From Bacteroidia bacterium 43-41 (GTDB taxonomy: Bacteria > Bacteroidota > Bacteroidia > Bacteroidales > Dysgonomonadaceae), in contig MKTD01000035.1 in the NCBI GenBank assembly GCA_001898165.1, forward strand, positions 1 to 64,000: 64,000 nt of DNA, in the 5' to 3' direction. The translations under genes were made by a program, and so were the position numbers. Shown piece by piece: positions 15,226-24,938 of this stretch (position 1 is the first letter of the stretch; the number at the start of each line of letters is the position of its first letter). The notes beneath the pieces are model-generated. The model worked only from the letters and a program-made list of their open reading frames with translations, had not been told where the DNA came from and ran no database searches.

Positions 15226-17958
15226 ATGAAACAACTGATAACCGTTTTATATTTTCTAATCGCAACCACGCTTCTTCCTCAACTTTCTTTTTCTCAAACA
15301 AGAACGCTGAGCAGAGATTCGTTGCGCCAACCCGTCGATTCGGTTGCCACAGACTCCCTGTCGAAAAAAGAAAAGCTCACGGCGCCGGTATTCTACACTG
15401 CCAAGGATTCCATGGTTTTCATCAAAGGGAATATGGGCTATCTGTATGGCGAAGCCGATGTAAAATACGGAGACCTGGCCATTAAGGGAGAACAGATCAC
15501 GATGAACCTGGACAGCAACATCATCTCATCCACGTTCGGCCTCGATTCACTTGGGAAGGAGTTCGGTTATCCTGTATTTACACAGGGGGGCACCGAATAC
15601 GAAATGAAAAAGGTGCGCTATAATTTTGACACCGGTAAAGCATTTATATCCAATGTGGTAACGCAGCAAGGCGAGGGAAATATCGTTGCCAACACGGCTA
15701 AAAAGAATGCCGACAACTCGTTCTATGCGGTGAATGCCAAGTACACCACCTGCGACCTGCACGACCATCCGCATTTCTACCTGAATTTATCGAAGGCCAA
15801 GGTGCGTCCCGATAAAGACGTTGTCACGGGCCCTGCGTGGCTGGTGGTTGCCGATGTTCCTCTTTTCCCGATTGTCTTGCCCTTTGCTTTTTTTCCCTTC
15901 ACCAAAACCTATTCTTCGGGAATTATCATGCCGTCGTATGGTGACGAAATGGAACGCGGGTTTTATCTTCAAAATGGAGGATATTACTTTGCCATAAACG
16001 ATTACGTAGATTTGGCGCTCACCGGCGATATCTACACCAAAGGCTCCTGGGGAATCAGTGGAAGGTCTAACTATCGCAAGCGGTACAAATTTTCCGGTAA
16101 CATAAACGGCAGTTACCTGAATACCGTCATCGGAGACAAGGGATTGAAAGATCTGAATATTCCCGGCGCATATTCGGTATCCAAAGACTTCAGGATCAAC
16201 TGGACACACTCGCAAGACCCGAAAGCCAACATGTACCGGACCTTTTCCGCCAGCGTGAACTTCTCAACAAGCCGCGCCAACCTGAATGATTTATCCCGTC
16301 TCTATTCCCGTGAGGCATCCAACAACACCAAAAGCTCCAGCGTAAACATCACGCAACGCTTCCCCGATTCTCCGTGGAGCCTGTCGGCCTCCATGAACAT
16401 TAACCAGGTTTCGCGGGACTCTACCGTCTCTGCAACCTTACCCAACGTTTCCATTACCATGAACCGTATTTATCCCTTTAAGCGTAAAAAGATGGTGGGC
16501 GCCGAAAGATGGTACGAAAAAATATCGATGAGCTACTCGGGTGAATTCCGTAACTCGGTAAATTCAATCAAAGAAAATAAATTCTTCAAATCGAACCTCA
16601 TTAAAGACTGGCAAAACGGTATGCGTCACAGTATTCCGGTGAGCGCCACCTTTTCTCTGTTCGACGTGATCCAGATATCTCCATCGGTGACCTACACGGA
16701 ACGGTGGTACACCGGCGGAATAAAAGAGGCCTGGGATCCGGTGGAAAAGAAAAATGTGGTGGTGGATACCATAAACGGGTTCAAACGGGTGTACGACTAT
16801 AGCACATCGATAAGCGCAAATACAAAAATATACGGGATGTACGTCCCCTGGAAAATTTTCGGAGATAAGGTCCAAGCCATCCGCCACGTCTTTTCACCCA
16901 GCATCAGCCTGAGTTATAAACCCGATTTTGGAGATCCCCGCTACGGATTTTACGAAAAATATACCTACCGCAACGAATATGGAGAGGATGTGGAATATTC
17001 CTACTCACCCTATTCCCGGCTGATGTTCGGAACTGCTCCTGCAGGGGAGAGCGGGAGCATCGGATTCGACTTTAAGAACAACCTCGAAATGAAAGTGAAA
17101 AGCGAAAGCGACAGTACCGGGTTCAAGAAAATAAGCCTGATCGATGATCTGGGCATCAATTTCAGCTACAACATGATGGCCGATTCCATGAGATGGAGCA
17201 TGATCAATACCAACATTCGTTTGAAGTTGTCGAAATCCTATACCCTGAGCCTGAACGCTACCTGGGATCCGTACATGTATGAACTGGACAAGAACGACAG
17301 GCCGGTTGCCGTGAATAAGCTCCGCGTTCTTAATGGTAAAGGGATTGGCAAGCTGCAAAGTACCGGCACATCATTCTCCTACTCCATCAATCAGGATACC
17401 TTTAAAAAACTGTTTGGGAAAAAGGAGGCAGACGATAAGGAGAAGAAAGGCAACAAAGACACCGAGGCCAACCTCCCCGACGACGGCACATTGGGACGGA
17501 ACCCGAACGAAACTGCTCCGAAAAAAAGTGTTTTCGACCAGAGCGCCAATTCGATGGGAGAATTTGACGACGACGGTTACCTGAAAAATGAAATCCAGTG
17601 GAACCTTTCGTTCAACTATTCCGTAAGATACGGGTACGACATGAACAATTTTGATCGGGAAAAGATGGATTACCGGGGAAAGCTGACGCACAGCCTGGGT
17701 TTTAGCGGTTCCGTCCAGCCGACCAAAAACTGGAACTTTACATTTAACACCGATTACAACTTCGATTATAAAAAATTTACGAACATCAACTGCTCACTTA
17801 CCCGAAGCCTGCACTGCTGGAGCATGTCGGCCAGCTTTATCCCGATAGGACCGTATAAATCGTACAACTTCGTTATCCGCGCCAACTCATCCATGCTGCA
17901 GGATTTGAAGTGGGACGAACGCAGCTCGCCCTATGATAATATAAGCAAATGGTACTGA
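15226..17958 (+). CDS. lptD: Outer-membrane LPS-assembly protein LptD (Bacteroidetes type)
   Basis: A 910-residue protein with a signal peptide (hydrophobic residues 5-22, then 'SFSQT'). Residues about 60-220 form an OstA/LptA-like beta-jellyroll ('MVFIKGNMGYLYGEADVKYG'), and the rest is rich in alternating beta-strand sequence ending in 'DNISKWY', as expected of a large outer-membrane barrel. The family places lipopolysaccharide in the outer leaflet. ATG 15226 is preferred to the TTG one codon earlier. A charged low-complexity insert (EKKGNKDTEA) lies near residue 740. Bacteroidetes LptD is long and diverged, so the match is by architecture. It converges on rarA with a 14-base gap. Confidence 0.82.
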   Translation: MKQLITVLYFLIATTLLPQLSFSQTRTLSRDSLRQPVDSVATDSLSKKEKLTAPVFYTAKDSMVFIKGNMGYLYGEADVKYGDLAIKGEQITMNLDSNIISSTFGLDSLGKEFGYPVFTQGGTEYEMKKVRYNFDTGKAFISNVVTQQGEGNIVANTAKKNADNSFYAVNAKYTTCDLHDHPHFYLNLSKAKVRPDKDVVTGPAWLVVADVPLFPIVLPFAFFPFTKTYSSGIIMPSYGDEMERGFYLQNGGYYFAINDYVDLALTGDIYTKGSWGISGRSNYRKRYKFSGNINGSYLNTVIGDKGLKDLNIPGAYSVSKDFRINWTHSQDPKANMYRTFSASVNFSTSRANLNDLSRLYSREASNNTKSSSVNITQRFPDSPWSLSASMNINQVSRDSTVSATLPNVSITMNRIYPFKRKKMVGAERWYEKISMSYSGEFRNSVNSIKENKFFKSNLIKDWQNGMRHSIPVSATFSLFDVIQISPSVTYTERWYTGGIKEAWDPVEKKNVVVDTINGFKRVYDYSTSISANTKIYGMYVPWKIFGDKVQAIRHVFSPSISLSYKPDFGDPRYGFYEKYTYRNEYGEDVEYSYSPYSRLMFGTAPAGESGSIGFDFKNNLEMKVKSESDSTGFKKISLIDDLGINFSYNMMADSMRWSMINTNIRLKLSKSYTLSLNATWDPYMYELDKNDRPVAVNKLRVLNGKGIGKLQSTGTSFSYSINQDTFKKLFGKKEADDKEKKGNKDTEANLPDDGTLGRNPNETAPKKSVFDQSANSMGEFDDDGYLKNEIQWNLSFNYSVRYGYDMNNFDREKMDYRGKLTHSLGFSGSVQPTKNWNFTFNTDYNFDYKKFTNINCSLTRSLHCWSMSASFIPIGPYKSYNFVIRANSSMLQDLKWDERSSPYDNISKWY

Positions 17959-17972
17959 ACGGTATCACCTGG

Positions 17973-19244
17973 TTAGCCCCACAGTTTTTTCATCAACTCC
18001 CTCATTTTCGCCTCCGAAGGATTGGGTTGAGCCTGCCAAAATCTACTGTTTTTCAACTCTTTAGGCAGATATTCCTGTTTAACAAAGTTATTCTCGTAGT
18101 CGTGGGAATATTTGTATTCTTTGCCATAATCGAGCTCCTTCATCAGTGAGGTGGGCGCGTTGCGCAAATGTAGCGGAACAGGCAGGTTACCCGTTTGTTC
18201 CACCTTGGAGATGGCGCTATCGATAGCGAGATATGCGGAGTTGCTCTTAGGTGAAGTGGCTAAATAAATGGCCGTCTGCGCCAATACGATACGCCCTTCG
18301 GGCCATCCGATCTTTTGAAGCGTATCAAAACAGGCGTTTGCCAACAGCAGGGCGTTAGGGTTTGCCAACCCGATATCTTCCGCGGCAGAGATAACCAGCC
18401 TGCGGGCAATAAATTTCGGGTCTTCGCCTCCGGCAACCATCCGCGCCAGCCAGTAAACCGCTGCATCCGGGTCGCTCCCGCGAATGGATTTTATAAACGC
18501 CGAAATGATATCGTAGTGCATCTCGCCACCCTTATCGTACGCTGCCGGATTTTCCTGCAAGCGTTCCTTTACGCCTTTATCCGTAATAACGATTTTTTCT
18601 TCGGCCTCATCGGTCTCTTCCGCAGCAATGACCAGCTCCAGGATATTCAGCAGTTTGCGCGCATCACCACCCGAGAAACGGAAAAGAGCATCGGTCTCTT
18701 CAATTTCGATCTCTTTTTCCTTCAGAATAATATCTTCGGTAAGTGCGCGATCCGTCAAAACCTGTAAATCATTAATATCCATCGGCTTGAGCACGTAAAC
18801 CTGACAGCGCGAAAGCAACGGGCGAATCACTTCAAACGACGGATTTTCAGTGGTGGCACCGATGAGCGTAATGATCCCGGTCTCCACTGCATTCAGCAGG
18901 GAGTCTTGTTGTGATTTACTGAACCGGTGGATCTCATCAATAAATAAAATGGGAGAAGCGGTTTCAAAAAAGCGGCTGTTTTTTGCCTTGTCAATCACGT
19001 CGCGCACATCCTTTACTCCCGAATTTATGGCGCTCAGCTTATAAAATGGAGCATGCAGCGTATTGGCAATGATGTTTGCCAACGTAGTTTTTCCAACTCC
19101 CGGCGGCCCCCAGAAAATGATGGAAGGGATCCGGCCCGAATCGATCATCTTACGCAAAACAGCCCCCTTACCGACCAAATGTTTTTGCCCGATAAACTCG
19201 TCCAGGTTCTGCGGACGTAACCGTTCTGCTAAAGGTGCACTCAT
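17973..19244 (-). CDS. rarA: Replication-associated recombination protein A (AAA+ ATPase)
   Basis: A 423-residue member of the RarA/MgsA/WRNIP1 family, which acts at stalled replication forks. The N-terminus 'PLAERLRPQNLDEFIGQKHL' is a family hallmark, Walker A is 'GPPGVGKT' at residues 46-53, Walker B 'LFIDEIHRF', and sensor 1 'IGATTENPS'. The C-terminal half contains the MgsA tetramerisation region ('IRGSDPDAAVYWLARMVAGG'). Length is typical. It starts only five bases after the stop of the upstream zinc-ribbon membrane protein gene, with which it is probably cotranscribed from the promoter near 19980. Confidence 0.95.
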   Translation of the reverse strand: MSAPLAERLRPQNLDEFIGQKHLVGKGAVLRKMIDSGRIPSIIFWGPPGVGKTTLANIIANTLHAPFYKLSAINSGVKDVRDVIDKAKNSRFFETASPILFIDEIHRFSKSQQDSLLNAVETGIITLIGATTENPSFEVIRPLLSRCQVYVLKPMDINDLQVLTDRALTEDIILKEKEIEIEETDALFRFSGGDARKLLNILELVIAAEETDEAEEKIVITDKGVKERLQENPAAYDKGGEMHYDIISAFIKSIRGSDPDAAVYWLARMVAGGEDPKFIARRLVISAAEDIGLANPNALLLANACFDTLQKIGWPEGRIVLAQTAIYLATSPKSNSAYLAIDSAISKVEQTGNLPVPLHLRNAPTSLMKELDYGKEYKYSHDYENNFVKQEYLPKELKNSRFWQAQPNPSEAKMRELMKKLWG

Positions 19245-19249
19245 AATTT

Positions 19250-19948
19250 TTACTCGTTTGCTTCGCTCTCTTTCTCTGCACGCGCTTTTGCCGCCTGCTT
19301 CTCCTGTACCAGCCGGGCAATCTCTTCGGGACTCATCTTCGGCTTTTTTACCGGCTCGGCGGTTTTTGTTTGTTTTTTCGCGCCGCGCAACACTAAAGTA
19401 CCCGGAAGGATCACATTGATAAGATGTTTTCCCAACATACCCAACTGGACGGCAGTGGCAAGCGCTCCCAGTGAGAGAAGGAGGAAGTACCAGGGGTAGT
19501 CACCTCCCCGAAAAATTATTGCCTGAACAATGGAAAGCACAATTATAATAGCACTGAGGATTATTTTCTTGATCAACAGCGGTGTATTTATGGTTTTAAA
19601 CCGCACAAGCCCGTCTGCATAACCCGATATGGCCGATAAAATGAGTGTGAGCGGAAAGATATAGACCGAGAAAGCGATGACCGAATGGACGATCGTCGGT
19701 TCAAAACCGGGGAAAAGATAATGAAAAATGATGAGAAACGGGACAAGGGCTACAAACGTCTGCGACAAGTGAATGGCTATGGGATGGATATCCAGTGCCA
19801 AAAATCGCAAACGCCCGGAAGAGACCTTTTCCCGGTAAGGTTCGAACACCTCTCTGGGTAAACCACAAGCAGGGCAAACATCACCCAGCTCACTCTCTTT
19901 CATTACATAACCGCAAGGGCGGCAACGGACTAATTTTTCTTCTTTCAT
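19250..19948 (-). CDS. Zinc-ribbon membrane protein of unknown function
   Basis: A 232-residue protein. The N-terminus has a rubredoxin-like zinc ribbon with Cys9, Cys12, Cys25 and Cys28 ('CRPCGY...CPACGLP'). About four hydrophobic segments follow between residues 55 and 180, and the C-terminal 40 residues are a charged, Lys/Glu/Ala-rich tail that probably lies in the cytoplasm. No function is recognised. It leads the short operon with rarA. The cysteine pattern could bind zinc or iron. Confidence 0.75.
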   Translation of the reverse strand: MKEEKLVRCRPCGYVMKESELGDVCPACGLPREVFEPYREKVSSGRLRFLALDIHPIAIHLSQTFVALVPFLIIFHYLFPGFEPTIVHSVIAFSVYIFPLTLILSAISGYADGLVRFKTINTPLLIKKIILSAIIIVLSIVQAIIFRGGDYPWYFLLLSLGALATAVQLGMLGKHLINVILPGTLVLRGAKKQTKTAEPVKKPKMSPEEIARLVQEKQAAKARAEKESEANE

Positions 19949-19977
19949 GTTTATGCGAAGTTACTGATTATCTCTTG

Positions 19978-19985
19978 CAAAAATA
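19978..19985 (-). promoter_or_regulatory. -7 box (TATTTTTG) for the zinc-ribbon gene and rarA
   Basis: On the minus strand TATTTTTG fits TAnnTTTG and lies 30 bases before the start at 19948. It is divergent from the acyltransferase promoter 40 bases away. Confidence 0.45.
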
Positions 19986-20025
19986 GCAATTAATTTCGAT
20001 TGGGTATTTTATTCAATAAAAAAGT

Positions 20026-20033
20026 TATCTTTG
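20026..20033 (+). promoter_or_regulatory. -7 box (TATCTTTG) of the acyltransferase gene
   Basis: TATCTTTG fits TAnnTTTG, with a TTG about 23 bases upstream. Because transcription would begin near 20040, a coding start at 20031 is not possible and the ATG at 20118 is favoured. Confidence 0.5.
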
Positions 20034-20117
20034 CAGCCTATTGCCGCTTCTGTCGTTATTCGGAAAACCGGAACAAGCCAAGCCCGGCGGGAGATGTGCC
20101 CTATCGGTTGTAACATC

Positions 20118-21395
20118 ATGAAGTACGAATATAGCAAAGGATACGAAATTGTACGTTTTTTCGAACGGATTACCCTCAGCCTGCACTACAGGAAAATAGT
20201 TTACAAAGGGACGGAAAACATCAACGAAGATCACCCTGTTATTTTTGCGTCGAACCACCGCAACGCCGTTATTGATCCCTTTTTGTTGCTGAACGCCTGC
20301 AAAAAGGAACCGGTTTTTCTGGCCCGTGCCGATATATTCAGGAAGCCTGTCGTTGCCGGCATTATGAAGTGGCTGCACATTATGCCGGTGTACCGTATCC
20401 GGGACGGCGTGGAGAGTCTTGGGAACAACAACGAATCGTTCCGGTCAGGCGGTGAGTTGCTGAAAAAAAGAATCCCGATGGCGCTTTATCCCGAAGGAAA
20501 ACATAATCCCAAAATGTCATTGTTGCCTGTTCAAAAAGCCATTTCCCGAATTGTACTCCCCATAGAAGCGAGCGAGGGCTTCACACTGAACAGCGAAGTT
20601 ATTCCCGTAGGAGTACATTATCCCGATATTTTCGAATTCCTTTCCGATGCTTATGTGGTTTTCGGGAAGCCGATAAAAGTGGCGGATTACCAAAAACAAT
20701 ACGAAGAGAATCCTAATCTGGCAGCCAATCGTTTGCGGCGGGATCTGGAAAAGAGGATGCAGGAGCTGATCGTGAACATCTGGAACGATGAGTTCTACGA
20801 TGAGTATGTGTGGGCTATCGATTGGAATGCCCCCCGGTCGGCAAAAGATCACCTGTCGGCTTCGCAGGATGTTGTCCGCGCTTTGGATGAGATGTATCAA
20901 CAGGACAGAGCCTCTTTTGATATCCATATCGAAAATTTCCGCAACGCAAACCGCATGCTCAAAAAATACCGGTTATCCTCTAAAGACAATGTGGTGCAAC
21001 CTGCCTCAACGGCTTCAATCATTTGGCAACTACTGCCCTTGATTATTTCATTGCCCGTATCTGTTTTCGGGTTTGCAAACGGAATTCTACCGATACTTGG
21101 ATACAGGAAGCTGCTGGGAGTTTTTAAAGACAACCAGTTTATCCCAACGGTCCGCGTTGTCTCAGGCCTCTTTATCGTCCCCCTCTTTGTTTTAATCCAA
21201 TCCCTCGCCATGGGGTTCATATTCAATTGGCAGTGGGCGGCGGTTTATTTTTTTCTTATGCCCGCAACATTCTATTTTGCCTGCTGGTGGCGTAAATGGG
21301 CGAAATCGCTTGTCCGCAAATGGCGCATAAACCGGTTTGTGAAAAAGTTTCCCGACAAGTGGGAAAAATTAACAGGACTTATTAAAACTGAATAA
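20118..21395 (+). CDS. 1-acyl-glycerol-3-phosphate-type acyltransferase (PlsC domain)
   Basis: A 425-residue protein with an acyltransferase domain in its first 250 residues: 'SNHRNAVIDPF' (His47 and Asp53 as the catalytic pair) and 'LYPEGKHNP' (acyl-acceptor binding). The C-terminal third has two hydrophobic hairpins ('IIWQLLPLIISLPVSVFGF' and 'FLMPATFYFACWW') that anchor it in the membrane, followed by a basic tail. The probable role is adding a fatty acyl chain in phospholipid or lipid A-like synthesis; the exact acceptor is unknown. The start is set at 20118 because the promoter lies at 20026. Repeat copy 4 begins at its stop. Confidence 0.82.
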   Translation: MKYEYSKGYEIVRFFERITLSLHYRKIVYKGTENINEDHPVIFASNHRNAVIDPFLLLNACKKEPVFLARADIFRKPVVAGIMKWLHIMPVYRIRDGVESLGNNNESFRSGGELLKKRIPMALYPEGKHNPKMSLLPVQKAISRIVLPIEASEGFTLNSEVIPVGVHYPDIFEFLSDAYVVFGKPIKVADYQKQYEENPNLAANRLRRDLEKRMQELIVNIWNDEFYDEYVWAIDWNAPRSAKDHLSASQDVVRALDEMYQQDRASFDIHIENFRNANRMLKKYRLSSKDNVVQPASTASIIWQLLPLIISLPVSVFGFANGILPILGYRKLLGVFKDNQFIPTVRVVSGLFIVPLFVLIQSLAMGFIFNWQWAAVYFFLMPATFYFACWWRKWAKSLVRKWRINRFVKKFPDKWEKLTGLIKTE

Positions 21396-21529
21396 AGAGT
21401 ACAACTCGCTTCGCTTTGGACAACTACTCTTTTTTACGTTCATCGCGAGCTATGGGTACCCCGTAAAATAGCTAAAAGGTCTCTGCTTTAGTCGCATGCA
21501 CTATCCGGGGAAACATGCGAAAGTTGAAT
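21394..21529 (-). repeat. Dispersed intergenic repeat, copy 4 (longest, reverse orientation)
   Basis: Read on the minus strand it runs from ttcaactttcgcatgtttcc (21529) through gactaaagcagagacctttt, agctattttacggggtaccc, atagctcgcgatgaacgt to aaaaaagagtag...ctactc-like hairpin arms around tccaaagcgaagcgagttg. It contains every part seen in the other copies, so it is the best reference copy. Its hairpin starts at the acyltransferase stop and could act as its terminator. Confidence 0.8.
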
Positions 21530-21618
21530 TAAAAATAATTCTTTTTGAATAGCGAAACAAACTTAACCAGTCTCTAATAATTTCTTTGCAAATAATTTTC
21601 AAAACCGAATGCTTCGTG

Positions 21619-21626
21619 TATTTTTG
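21619..21626 (+). promoter_or_regulatory. -7 box (TATTTTTG) of the adenosine deaminase gene
   Basis: TATTTTTG fits TAnnTTTG and lies 21 bases before the ATG at 21648, which it supports over the upstream ATG at 21609. Confidence 0.5.
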
Positions 21627-21647
21627 CAAAATCAAACCGAAAATACA

Positions 21648-22667
21648 ATGGACGAAAATTTAAAAAGATACATTGAATTGATTCCCAAGGCAGAGTTGCA
21701 TGTGCATGTAGAAGGGACGTTCGAGCCCGAACGGATATTCGAAATTGCACAAAGGAACAACGTTCCTCTGAAGTACAACTCCGTGGAAGATCTGCGTAAA
21801 GCATACAAATTCAATAACCTGCAAGATTTTCTGGACATTTACTACGGTGCGGCGAAAGTGCTTTTACACGAGCAGGATTTTTATGACCTCACTATGGACT
21901 ATTTGCGGAAAGCACATGCCAACAATGTGGTGCATACAGAGGTGTTTTTCGACCCGCAAACGCATACCACCCGCGGCGTGAGCTTCGTAACGGTAATCAA
22001 CGGCATCACCCGGGCGATGGATGACGCCAAAACCGAAGTCGGAGTTTCTTCAAAACTGATCATGTGCTTTTTGCGCCATTTAAGCGAAAAATCAGCCATG
22101 GAAACATTGGAGTCTGCCCTGTTGCACAAAGATAAAATTATTGCCATAGGACTCGACTCTTCCGAAAATGGACATCCGCCGAGTAAGTTTTTCAATGTTT
22201 TCAACCGGGTACGCGAAGAGGGATTTTTTGTGGTTGCCCACGCCGGAGAAGAGGGCCCTGCGGAATACATTTGGGAAGCCATCGACTTGCTGGAGGCTGT
22301 ACGGATCGACCACGGAGTCAGTTCTGTGGATGATCCCGGTTTGATAGAGGAACTACGCGATCGGGAAATTCCCCTGACCGTATGCCCGTTATCCAACCTC
22401 AAACTGAAGGTGGTAGAAAACCTGGAAAACATTCCGGTTAAAATGTTTCTCGAAAAAGGGATCCGCGTTACCCTCAATTCCGACGATCCATCCTACTTTG
22501 GGGGCTACGTGAACAACAACTACCTGCAAACGGCAGAAGCCCTCAACCTATCGAGAAACGACATTTACACATTGGCAAAGAACTCGTTCCTGGCATCGTT
22601 CATTACGGAAAAAGAGAGGGATGTATTCCTGGAAAAACTTCTGGATTTCGAGAATTCTTTTATTTAG
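21648..22667 (+). CDS. add: Adenosine deaminase
   Basis: A 339-residue zinc hydrolase that converts adenosine to inosine in purine salvage. Zinc and catalytic residues are all in place: 'HVHVEG' (His18 and His20), 'AHAGEEG' (zinc His and catalytic Glu), 'DHGVSS', and 'LNSDDPSYFG' (zinc Asp and its neighbour). The preference of this family may be adenosine or adenine, and sequence reading cannot settle it. The ATG at 21648 begins exactly at the domain. It is a single gene with its own promoter; the lysine operon follows after 287 bases. Confidence 0.9.
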   Translation: MDENLKRYIELIPKAELHVHVEGTFEPERIFEIAQRNNVPLKYNSVEDLRKAYKFNNLQDFLDIYYGAAKVLLHEQDFYDLTMDYLRKAHANNVVHTEVFFDPQTHTTRGVSFVTVINGITRAMDDAKTEVGVSSKLIMCFLRHLSEKSAMETLESALLHKDKIIAIGLDSSENGHPPSKFFNVFNRVREEGFFVVAHAGEEGPAEYIWEAIDLLEAVRIDHGVSSVDDPGLIEELRDREIPLTVCPLSNLKLKVVENLENIPVKMFLEKGIRVTLNSDDPSYFGGYVNNNYLQTAEALNLSRNDIYTLAKNSFLASFITEKERDVFLEKLLDFENSFI

Positions 22668-22859
22668 AAACTGTTTATCAATAAAAATCCATTGCCGATA
22701 AAAATTTGACACATCTTTTTCGTATGCTGCGAAAAAGTGTAAGCTATCTTGCCTTTTACTTACCATAAAGACAATACATACAACTATATGTCAACCATTT
22801 ACAGGTTGTGAAATTTTCTCTTTTCTTAAAAAAAAGGTTGTACATCAAAAATATTTTGC

Positions 22860-22867
22860 TACTTTTG
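22860..22867 (+). promoter_or_regulatory. Promoter of the lysine fermentation operon (TACTTTTG with TTG 19 bases upstream)
   Basis: TACTTTTG at 22860-22867 fits TAnnTTTG, and TTG at 22838-22840 stands 19 bases before it, the spacing expected for a Bacteroidetes promoter. The untranslated lead to atoD would be about 80 bases. The rest of 22668-22954 holds two small hairpins (CTTTTTCG/CGAAAAAG near 22720 and CAACC/GGTTG near 22795) but no gene. Confidence 0.6.
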
Positions 22868-22954
22868 CATTACCTTATTTGTCATTATTCAACCATACAA
22901 TAACAAAATGTAAGCAAACCATAACGTGTTATAGCTTTTAATAAATCAGAACCT

Positions 22955-23602
22955 ATGAATAAATTAATATCATACTGCGATGCCGCCGCCAAAATAAAAG
23001 ACGGAATGACCGTTATGGTTGGGGGATTTTTAGGACACGGAGCTCCCGATACCATCATTGATGAACTGGTACGCACCGGGGTGAAAAATCTCACACTCAT
23101 CGTAAACGATTCGGGATATCCCGATAAAGGATGTGGCAAACTCGTATCCAACCATCTGGTGAAGAAACTTATCGTTTCACACATCGGCACCAATCCCGAT
23201 TCGGGACGAAAAATGAACAGCGGTGAAATGGAAATCGAATTCAGCCCGCAGGGAACTCTTGCCGAGCGTATCCGTTGCGGCGGATCGGGATTAGGCGGAG
23301 TACTCACGCCCGTTGGACTGGGAACCGTGATTGAAGAAGGAAAAGAGGTCATCCGTGTGGACGGTAAAGATTATCTGCTCGAAAAACCCATTAAAGCCGA
23401 TGTGGCCATCATAAGGGCAAGCGTAAGCGACGAGTGGGGAAACCTGATATACAAAGGCACAATGAAAAACTTTAACCCGCTTATGGCAATGGCTGCAGAC
23501 ACTGTCATTGTGGAAGCAGATGAAATTGTCCCTATCGGCTCATTGAGCCCCGAAACCGTTCATACGCCTCATATATTTGTGGATTATATAGTTAAACATT
23601 AA
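22955..23602 (+). CDS. atoD: Butyryl-CoA:acetoacetate CoA-transferase, alpha subunit
   Basis: A 215-residue CoA-transferase family I alpha subunit. 'MVGGFLGHGAPDTIID' is the glycine-rich CoA-binding signature, and 'GKDYLLEKPIKADVAIIRA' and 'GNLIYKGTMKNFNP' are typical. With AtoA it moves CoA from butyryl-CoA to the acetoacetate made by Kce, giving butyrate and acetoacetyl-CoA. It is the first gene of the operon, whereas its partner atoA lies 8.5 kb away after kamE, so the subunits flank the lysine genes. Twelve bases separate it from kal. Confidence 0.93.
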   Translation: MNKLISYCDAAAKIKDGMTVMVGGFLGHGAPDTIIDELVRTGVKNLTLIVNDSGYPDKGCGKLVSNHLVKKLIVSHIGTNPDSGRKMNSGEMEIEFSPQGTLAERIRCGGSGLGGVLTPVGLGTVIEEGKEVIRVDGKDYLLEKPIKADVAIIRASVSDEWGNLIYKGTMKNFNPLMAMAADTVIVEADEIVPIGSLSPETVHTPHIFVDYIVKH

Positions 23603-23613
23603 AATAGTTATCA

Positions 23614-24018
23614 ATGAAGAAATCACTTATCAGAGTGCGGATGAGCGCTCACGATGCCCATTATGGCGGCAACCTGGTTGACGGTGCAAAGATGCTCCAG
23701 CTTTTCGGCGATGTGGCCACGGAGTTACTCATTATCAACGACGGCGACGAAGGCCTTTTCGTAGCTTACGACAATGTGGAGTTTCTGGCTCCCGTTTATG
23801 CCGGAGATTATATTGAAGCAACGGGCGAGATAACGCATATAGGAAATTCCTCACGCAAGATGACGTTTGAAGCGAAGAAGATCATTAAACCCCGTCCCGA
23901 TATTTCAGCATCGGCGGCCGATGTGCTTGAAGAGCCCATCCTGGTATGCCGTGCCAGCGGAACATGCGTGGTACCGAAAAGTTGCCAGAGAAACCGGGAA
24001 ATAATTCATAATGCATAA
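23614..24018 (+). CDS. kal: 3-Aminobutyryl-CoA ammonia-lyase
   Basis: A 134-residue single-domain hotdog-fold protein. '[28 protein letters not shown]' region and '[17 protein letters not shown]' match Kal of lysine fermenters, with the conserved 'DAHYGG' near residue 15 in the active site. It removes ammonia from L-3-aminobutyryl-CoA to give crotonyl-CoA. Size matches characterised Kal proteins. It lies between atoD and kce in close spacing. Confidence 0.92.
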   Translation: MKKSLIRVRMSAHDAHYGGNLVDGAKMLQLFGDVATELLIINDGDEGLFVAYDNVEFLAPVYAGDYIEATGEITHIGNSSRKMTFEAKKIIKPRPDISASAADVLEEPILVCRASGTCVVPKSCQRNREIIHNA

Positions 24019-24029
24019 TTTGAATTACA

Positions 24030-24860
24030 ATGGAAAAACTAATCATTACAGCCGCCATTTGCGGAGCGGAAGTGACCAAAGAACATAATCCCGCAGTACC
24101 CTATACAGTAGAAGAACTGGTACGCGAGGCGGTATCGGCTTACGATGCCGGGGCAGCTGTCGTGCACGTGCATGTACGCGAAGACGACGGCACGCCCACG
24201 CAAAGCAAAGAGCGTTTCCGCGTCTGCATGGACGCCATAAAGGCAGCCCGCCCCGATCTTATTTTACTCCCTTCCACTGGCGGGGCGGTAGGTATGACCG
24301 CCGAGGAACGCCTGCAACCCACCGAGCTGTTTCCCGAAATGGCAACGCTCGACTGCGGGACCTGCAACTTTGGCGATGAGGTATTTGAAAACACCATCCC
24401 GATGATGCGTGATTTCGGGAAAAGGATGATTGAGAACGATATTAAGCCCGAATACGAATGTTTTGAAATGGGACATCTGGAAACGGCACTCCACCTGGCT
24501 GCCAAAGGACAGGTTCCCGGCGCACCGATGCAGTTCAATTTTGTCCTCGGTGTTCCCGGATGCGCGTCGGCGTCGGTTGAAAATCTGGTATGGATGGTGA
24601 ACCGGCTCCCTGCAGGATCAACATGGACAGCTACCGGAATCGGACGAAGCGAATTTACCCTTGCCGCACACGCCATTGCCATGGGCGGCCACGTACGCGT
24701 AGGTTTCGAAGACAACCTCTATTTGTCGCGCGGCGTCTTGGCAAAATCCAACGGCGAACTCGTGGGCAAAGTGGTGGAAATGGCAAAACTGTTGGGACGT
24801 GAAATTGCCACACCGGCAGAAGCCAGAAAAATATTGGGATTGAAACCAGGAATTGTATAA
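24030..24860 (+). CDS. kce: 3-Keto-5-aminohexanoate cleavage enzyme
   Basis: A 276-residue zinc TIM-barrel enzyme of the BKACE (DUF849) family. 'AVVHVHVRED' gives the zinc ligands His46 and His48, the same numbering as characterised Kce. It condenses 5-amino-3-oxohexanoate with acetyl-CoA and releases L-3-aminobutyryl-CoA and acetoacetate. DUF849 members vary in substrate, but the neighbours kal and kdd fix the assignment. A 78-base gap before kdd is the largest inside this part of the operon. Confidence 0.93.
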   Translation: MEKLIITAAICGAEVTKEHNPAVPYTVEELVREAVSAYDAGAAVVHVHVREDDGTPTQSKERFRVCMDAIKAARPDLILLPSTGGAVGMTAEERLQPTELFPEMATLDCGTCNFGDEVFENTIPMMRDFGKRMIENDIKPEYECFEMGHLETALHLAAKGQVPGAPMQFNFVLGVPGCASASVENLVWMVNRLPAGSTWTATGIGRSEFTLAAHAIAMGGHVRVGFEDNLYLSRGVLAKSNGELVGKVVEMAKLLGREIATPAEARKILGLKPGIV

Positions 24861-24938
24861 AATATCCGCCCAAAATCAAATCAGCCAACCTGTCTTGGCT
24901 CTTGGTTCCAGGCTCTTAAAATCTAAAAAAACAAACAG

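Noticed and set aside
20031-20117. Upstream extension of the acyltransferase frame
   Set aside because: It starts within the TATCTTTG promoter box, so it would not be in the transcript.
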